From CAYZSU01 sp964480565 (GTDB taxonomy: Bacteria; UBA10199; 2-02-FULL-44-16; JAAZCA01): a DNA stretch of 8,504 bases. Position 1 is the first letter of the stretch. Every line of letters starts with the position of its first letter. A program made the translations under genes and the position numbers. Location: the NCBI GenBank assembly GCA_964480565.1, contig CAYZSU010000090.1:1-8504 (forward strand). The letters are read 5' to 3'. Below, piece by piece: positions 6,456 through 8,504 of this stretch. The notes below the pieces were generated by a model that saw nothing but the letters and a program-made list of their open reading frames with translations, was not told the DNA's origin and made no database searches.

Positions 6456-8111
6456 TTATACCTTATCCGAGGAAATAGTTGTTTTCCAATATCCTCTAGT
6501 GCGTCCAATGCGAATGAGCACACCTAATTTTTTTAAACTTTCAAGATGTTTTTTAACAGCAGAATCATTGATTTCTAATACTTGTGCAATTTCACGATAT
6601 CCAATTTTTGGATTTTTTTGAATTAAGTCAAATATTTGTTTTTGTCGATCTGTTAATTCGATTGAGCCACCGATTGAGCCACCTACAGGTTCATTGTCCG
6701 AGGAAATAGTTATTTTCCAATGCCCTTTTGTTCCTCCGATACGAGTAAGTACACCGAGTTTTTTCAGATTATCAAGGTGTTTTTTGACGGCAGAGTCATT
6801 GATTTGTAATAGTTGAGCGATGTCACGATATCCAATTTTGGGATTAGTTTGAATCAAGTCGAGTATTTGTTTTTGTCGATCTGTTAAGCCGATTGAGCCA
6901 CCGATTGAGCCACCGATTGAGCCACCGATTGAGCCACCGATTGAGCCACCTGCAGACTCATTTTCTGAGGCCTCCTGTATACTGCGCCAAAGGGTAATAT
7001 CTACAAAGTCATCTCTTTCAGCGATTTCTGGTGCTTTTAGTTTTTGATTTTTACAAGTCTCGAAAATTCGTTTTATTCCTACTCCCCATTGTTCCACAAA
7101 AGATAATTCCTTGAATACATTTGCGATAACACGATTGCGCGTTTCGCTTCTGCCACTTCCAATATCATGCATAGTAATGCCCATTGGAAATCCACCTGGT
7201 GAAATAATAGTTACAGCATTATCGCTTACAGCTATTTTTATATCTCGCCCATGGTTGGTATAATCGCGATGAATAACAGCATTTAAAATAGCTTCCCGCA
7301 ATGCAACAATAGGTATTTCATAATGATCCACACGTTGTAAGCTATTGATTTCTGAATGTAGATTGATGTGATTTTGGATAAATTGAAGTGCATGCTCAAT
7401 ATTGTAAAAAATATTTCCTGAATAATCCTTTTTATCCACAAATATATTGGCATTATCATTTTTTAACCGCGCACAGCGTATTGTGGAATGCGACCAATAG
7501 CCCAATATAATAAGCAATGCATTTGTAGCGCATATTCTGCCATGATCTTTTTTGATGAGTTTTAGATTTTCAAGTTTTGCAATATGTAATGGCTTTCCAT
7601 TTTTTTCAAACTGCTCATGTATCGCTGTCAAATCTAAGCTGTCAAAATCAACTTCATGATTGGCTTCTTCATCAAAGCTGCTATTTCGTCGTTGTCGTTC
7701 AAGTTCAGTTATATAATCCTGGCTGGCTGTTCTGTTTGTTGCGCCAATTCGAATGAATGTGCCATTTAGCTTCCCTAGTTTTTTAAGATAATAGGGCAGT
7801 AAATTACCTCGATGTACCTCTATAACGAGTAGAATTTTCCCATCAATATTTTGCGAATATATTTCAGGTAAAATATTTGGATAGCACGTGTCGAAGAATA
7901 TATTTGCAATTTTATCCTGTAATTCAAAAATATTGGTATGTTTGTCAATGCCAATAATATTTCTTTCGTCATCCACTCCGATAATTAATTTTCCCCCGCT
8001 GGTATTTGAAAAGGCGATGATGGTTTTTGATAACGTATCATGATTGGATAATTCCTTTTTAAATTCCAATATTTTGCTTTCGCCGAGTTTGATTTGATCA
8101 ATAATATTCAT
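6456..8111 (-). CDS. AlbA_2 (Schlafen-type) / RecG-like ATPase-fold protein with duplicated winged-helix C-terminus
   Basis: A 551-residue protein with recognisable parts. Residues about 8-135 look like an AlbA_2 (divergent AAA_4, Schlafen-type) domain: ESKILEFKKEL, then AFSNTSGGKLIIGVDD and RIGATNR. Residues about 265-355 resemble the RecG-related HATPase_c_4 region: REAILNAVIHRDY, ISPGGFPMGI, GRSETRNRVIANVF and EQWGVGIKRIF. Five GGSI units (388-407) lead into a winged-helix domain (409-472). Two more GGSI units (477-484) lead into a second, 81 percent identical copy (486-549). Proteins of this class are usually annotated as ATP-binding or putative transcriptional regulators, and the true role is unknown. 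DNA or RNA binding by the AlbA_2 and winged-helix domains is the expected theme. The start has only a weak ribosome binding site, but no other start fits the N-terminal motif. Base usage looks more AT-rich than in the neighbouring genes, which may mean acquisition. Confidence 0.85.
   Translation of the reverse strand: MNIIDQIKLGESKILEFKKELSNHDTLSKTIIAFSNTSGGKLIIGVDDERNIIGIDKHTNIFELQDKIANIFFDTCYPNILPEIYSQNIDGKILLVIEVHRGNLLPYYLKKLGKLNGTFIRIGATNRTASQDYITELERQRRNSSFDEEANHEVDFDSLDLTAIHEQFEKNGKPLHIAKLENLKLIKKDHGRICATNALLIILGYWSHSTIRCARLKNDNANIFVDKKDYSGNIFYNIEHALQFIQNHINLHSEINSLQRVDHYEIPIVALREAILNAVIHRDYTNHGRDIKIAVSDNAVTIISPGGFPMGITMHDIGSGRSETRNRVIANVFKELSFVEQWGVGIKRIFETCKNQKLKAPEIAERDDFVDITLWRSIQEASENESAGGSIGGSIGGSIGGSIGGSIGLTDRQKQILDLIQTNPKIGYRDIAQLLQINDSAVKKHLDNLKKLGVLTRIGGTKGHWKITISSDNEPVGGSIGGSIELTDRQKQIFDLIQKNPKIGYREIAQVLEINDSAVKKHLESLKKLGVLIRIGRTRGYWKTTISSDKV
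6459..6914 (-). repeat. Tandem duplication of linker plus winged-helix module (231-bp period)
   Basis: Two direct copies of about 225 bp lie at 6459-6683 and 6690-6914, inside the AlbA_2 gene. Each codes for two GGSI units plus a winged-helix domain beginning LTDRQKQI and ending TISSD. By hand alignment 52 of 64 residues and about 158 of 192 bases of the domain match. Substitutions such as Asp/Glu, Lys/Arg and Leu/Val are conservative, so both copies look functional. Confidence 0.9.
6660..6683 (-). repeat. 12-bp tandem repeat, two perfect copies (GGSI linker 2)
   Basis: Two perfect copies of GATTGAGCCACC (plus strand; GGTGGCTCAATC in the coding sense) encode GGSI-GGSI just before the second winged-helix domain. 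The unit is the same as in the larger array at 6891-6950. Confidence 0.95.
6891..6950 (-). repeat. 12-bp tandem repeat, five perfect copies (GGSI linker 1)
   Basis: Five head-to-tail copies of GATTGAGCCACC (plus strand), without a single mismatch, encode five GGSI units between the ATPase-like region and the first winged-helix domain. The unit is a multiple of three, so gain or loss of copies changes linker length but not frame. It is probably a flexible, length-variable hinge. Confidence 0.97.
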
Positions 8112-8123
8112 GAATTTGCTCGA

Positions 8124-8153
8124 TTTTTAACGATAATTTTTGATCGTTTAAAA
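8124..8153. promoter_or_regulatory. Imperfect inverted repeat in the leader of the AlbA_2 gene
   Basis: The arms AACGAT (8129-8134) and ATCGTT (8143-8148) are perfect, and flanking T and A runs extend the symmetry with one mismatch. It lies about 18-37 bases before the ATG at 8111, inside the predicted transcript. It could be an operator for a dimeric DNA-binding protein or an RNA hairpin. AT-rich DNA makes chance symmetry fairly likely. Confidence 0.3.
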
Positions 8154-8159
8154 CCCTGT

Positions 8160-8177
8160 GATTCTGTTGTTAGAATC
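8160..8177. promoter_or_regulatory. Inverted repeat at the predicted transcription start of the AlbA_2 gene
   Basis: GATTCT (8160-8165) and AGAATC (8172-8177) form perfect six-base arms around GTTGTT. The repeat begins two bases downstream of the predicted -10 box and spans the expected start near 8173, a position typical of repressor operators. The protein it would bind is unknown. The downstream gene's own winged-helix domains make autoregulation a reasonable guess. Confidence 0.35.
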
Positions 8178-8179
8178 GG

Positions 8180-8208
8180 ATAATAGCAAAATCCAATCCA
8201 AATGTGAA
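8180..8208 (-). promoter_or_regulatory. Predicted sigma70-type promoter of the AlbA_2 gene
   Basis: On the minus strand TTCACA, a 17-base spacer and TATTAT match the -35 and -10 consensus at five of six positions each, with ideal spacing. Transcription would start near 8173 and give a leader of about 60 bases before the ATG at 8111. It is the best promoter match I saw in the intergenic stretches. Confidence 0.6.
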
Positions 8209-8389
8209 TGATAAATCTTTTTAGGGTCAGGGAAAGCGCATTTAAAATTTTCAATATTTTTTCTGAATGTGGCTGCCATCAAAACGCCCATATTCAGTAT
8301 TTCCCGCTGCACCCGAAATCCTCACGTACCCGTATGTCTAAAGATTAGTCACAAGTTTAAAAGTATCGGTTTTATATGTTCGTGCCATT

Positions 8390-8418
8390 TACTTATCCTT
8401 TCTTGATCGAGATAAGTA
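8390..8418. promoter_or_regulatory. Inverted repeat overlapping the ribosome binding site of the small frame
   Basis: TACTTATC (8390-8397) and GATAAGTA (8411-8418) are perfect eight-base arms around a 13-base loop. In the minus-strand RNA one arm covers the GGA of the AAAGGA ribosome binding site for the ATG at 8388, so folding could hide that site. It could equally be a binding site for a dimeric regulator. Confidence 0.35.
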
Positions 8419-8504
8419 TATAACACATTTTTACTGATATTTTAATTACTTATACCAATTACGTAAATAAATCGTGGGTTAAATACGTGCCCAATCTCTA
8501 GTGC
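8419..8504. other. AT-rich intergenic end of window, no gene seen
   Basis: No frame of useful length, RNA gene or clear promoter is visible here. The segment holds a short palindrome (TTACGTAA) and another ATAAGTAA-type word like those in the nearby inverted repeat. Any gene upstream of the small decayed frame would begin beyond the window. Confidence 0.5.

Larger units (their letters stand above)
8148..8388 (-). pseudogene. Small decayed reading frame upstream of the AlbA_2 gene
   Basis: On the minus strand an ATG at 8388 has a strong AAAGGA site seven bases upstream and starts MARTYKTDTFKLVTNL, then hits TAG at 8338-8340. The same frame continues open for 28 more codons (containing YGYVRISGAAGNTEYGRFDG) to a TGA at 8251. 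That TGA follows a run of six A (8257-8262 on the plus strand as T). Removing one A would join it to a second frame reading NIENFKCAFPDPKKIYHSHLD that ends at 8148. One nonsense change plus one homopolymer frameshift would thus explain an original gene of roughly 85-90 codons. I do not recognise the family. The start is faintly like that of IS3-type OrfA proteins, but this is too short to rely on. It may also be non-coding DNA or an intact 16-residue leader peptide. Confidence 0.3.

Noticed and set aside
6660..6950. CRISPR-like repeats
   Set aside because: The repeats are 12 bp, directly adjacent without spacers, in frame and inside a coding region.
6891..6950. Phase-variable on/off switch by repeat slippage
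   Set aside because: A 12-bp unit keeps the frame, so copy changes can only alter linker length, not switch the gene off.
8221..8340. Insertion sequence end
   Set aside because: Some words looked vaguely like transposase ends, but I found no paired terminal inverted repeats, target duplication or transposase motif.

Overview
The window reads as AT-rich, densely coded chromosome of a Gram-negative bacterium. The best clues are a TPR plus LivJ-type periplasmic binding protein of the kind often annotated as a penicillin-binding-protein activator, and housekeeping genes (thiL, a transketolase, a class I aminotransferase) in tight arrangements. I cannot place the genus. The transketolase and aminotransferase have the feel of deltaproteobacterial or other deep-branching Gram-negative versions, but that is an impression from memory, not a search.

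Layout: positions 1-2581 carry a plus-strand pair, a 5'-truncated TPR/periplasmic-binding-protein gene followed 10 nt later by thiL. Positions 2582-2723 are a convergent intergenic gap with a strong hairpin. Positions 2724-6402 carry two minus-strand genes, an aminotransferase followed by a large transketolase, 58 nt apart and probably co-transcribed. Positions 6456-8111 carry a minus-strand AlbA_2 (Schlafen-type) / RecG-like ATPase-fold / winged-helix protein. Its C-terminus contains a duplicated winged-helix module joined by perfect 12-bp tandem repeats encoding GGSI. Positions 8112-8504 hold no intact long gene. They contain a good sigma70-type promoter for the AlbA_2 gene, two inverted repeats around its start region, and what looks like a small decayed reading frame with a strong ribosome binding site.

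How the genes relate: ThiL makes thiamine diphosphate, the cofactor that the convergent transketolase needs. This is a plausible metabolic link, although the two genes are transcribed toward each other. The aminotransferase and transketolase form the most likely operon. The AlbA_2/winged-helix protein looks like an accessory or regulatory gene of a different kind, next to a decayed stretch, and is the most unusual part of the window. Its seven linker repeat units are identical in DNA while the two winged-helix copies they flank have diverged by roughly 18 percent.
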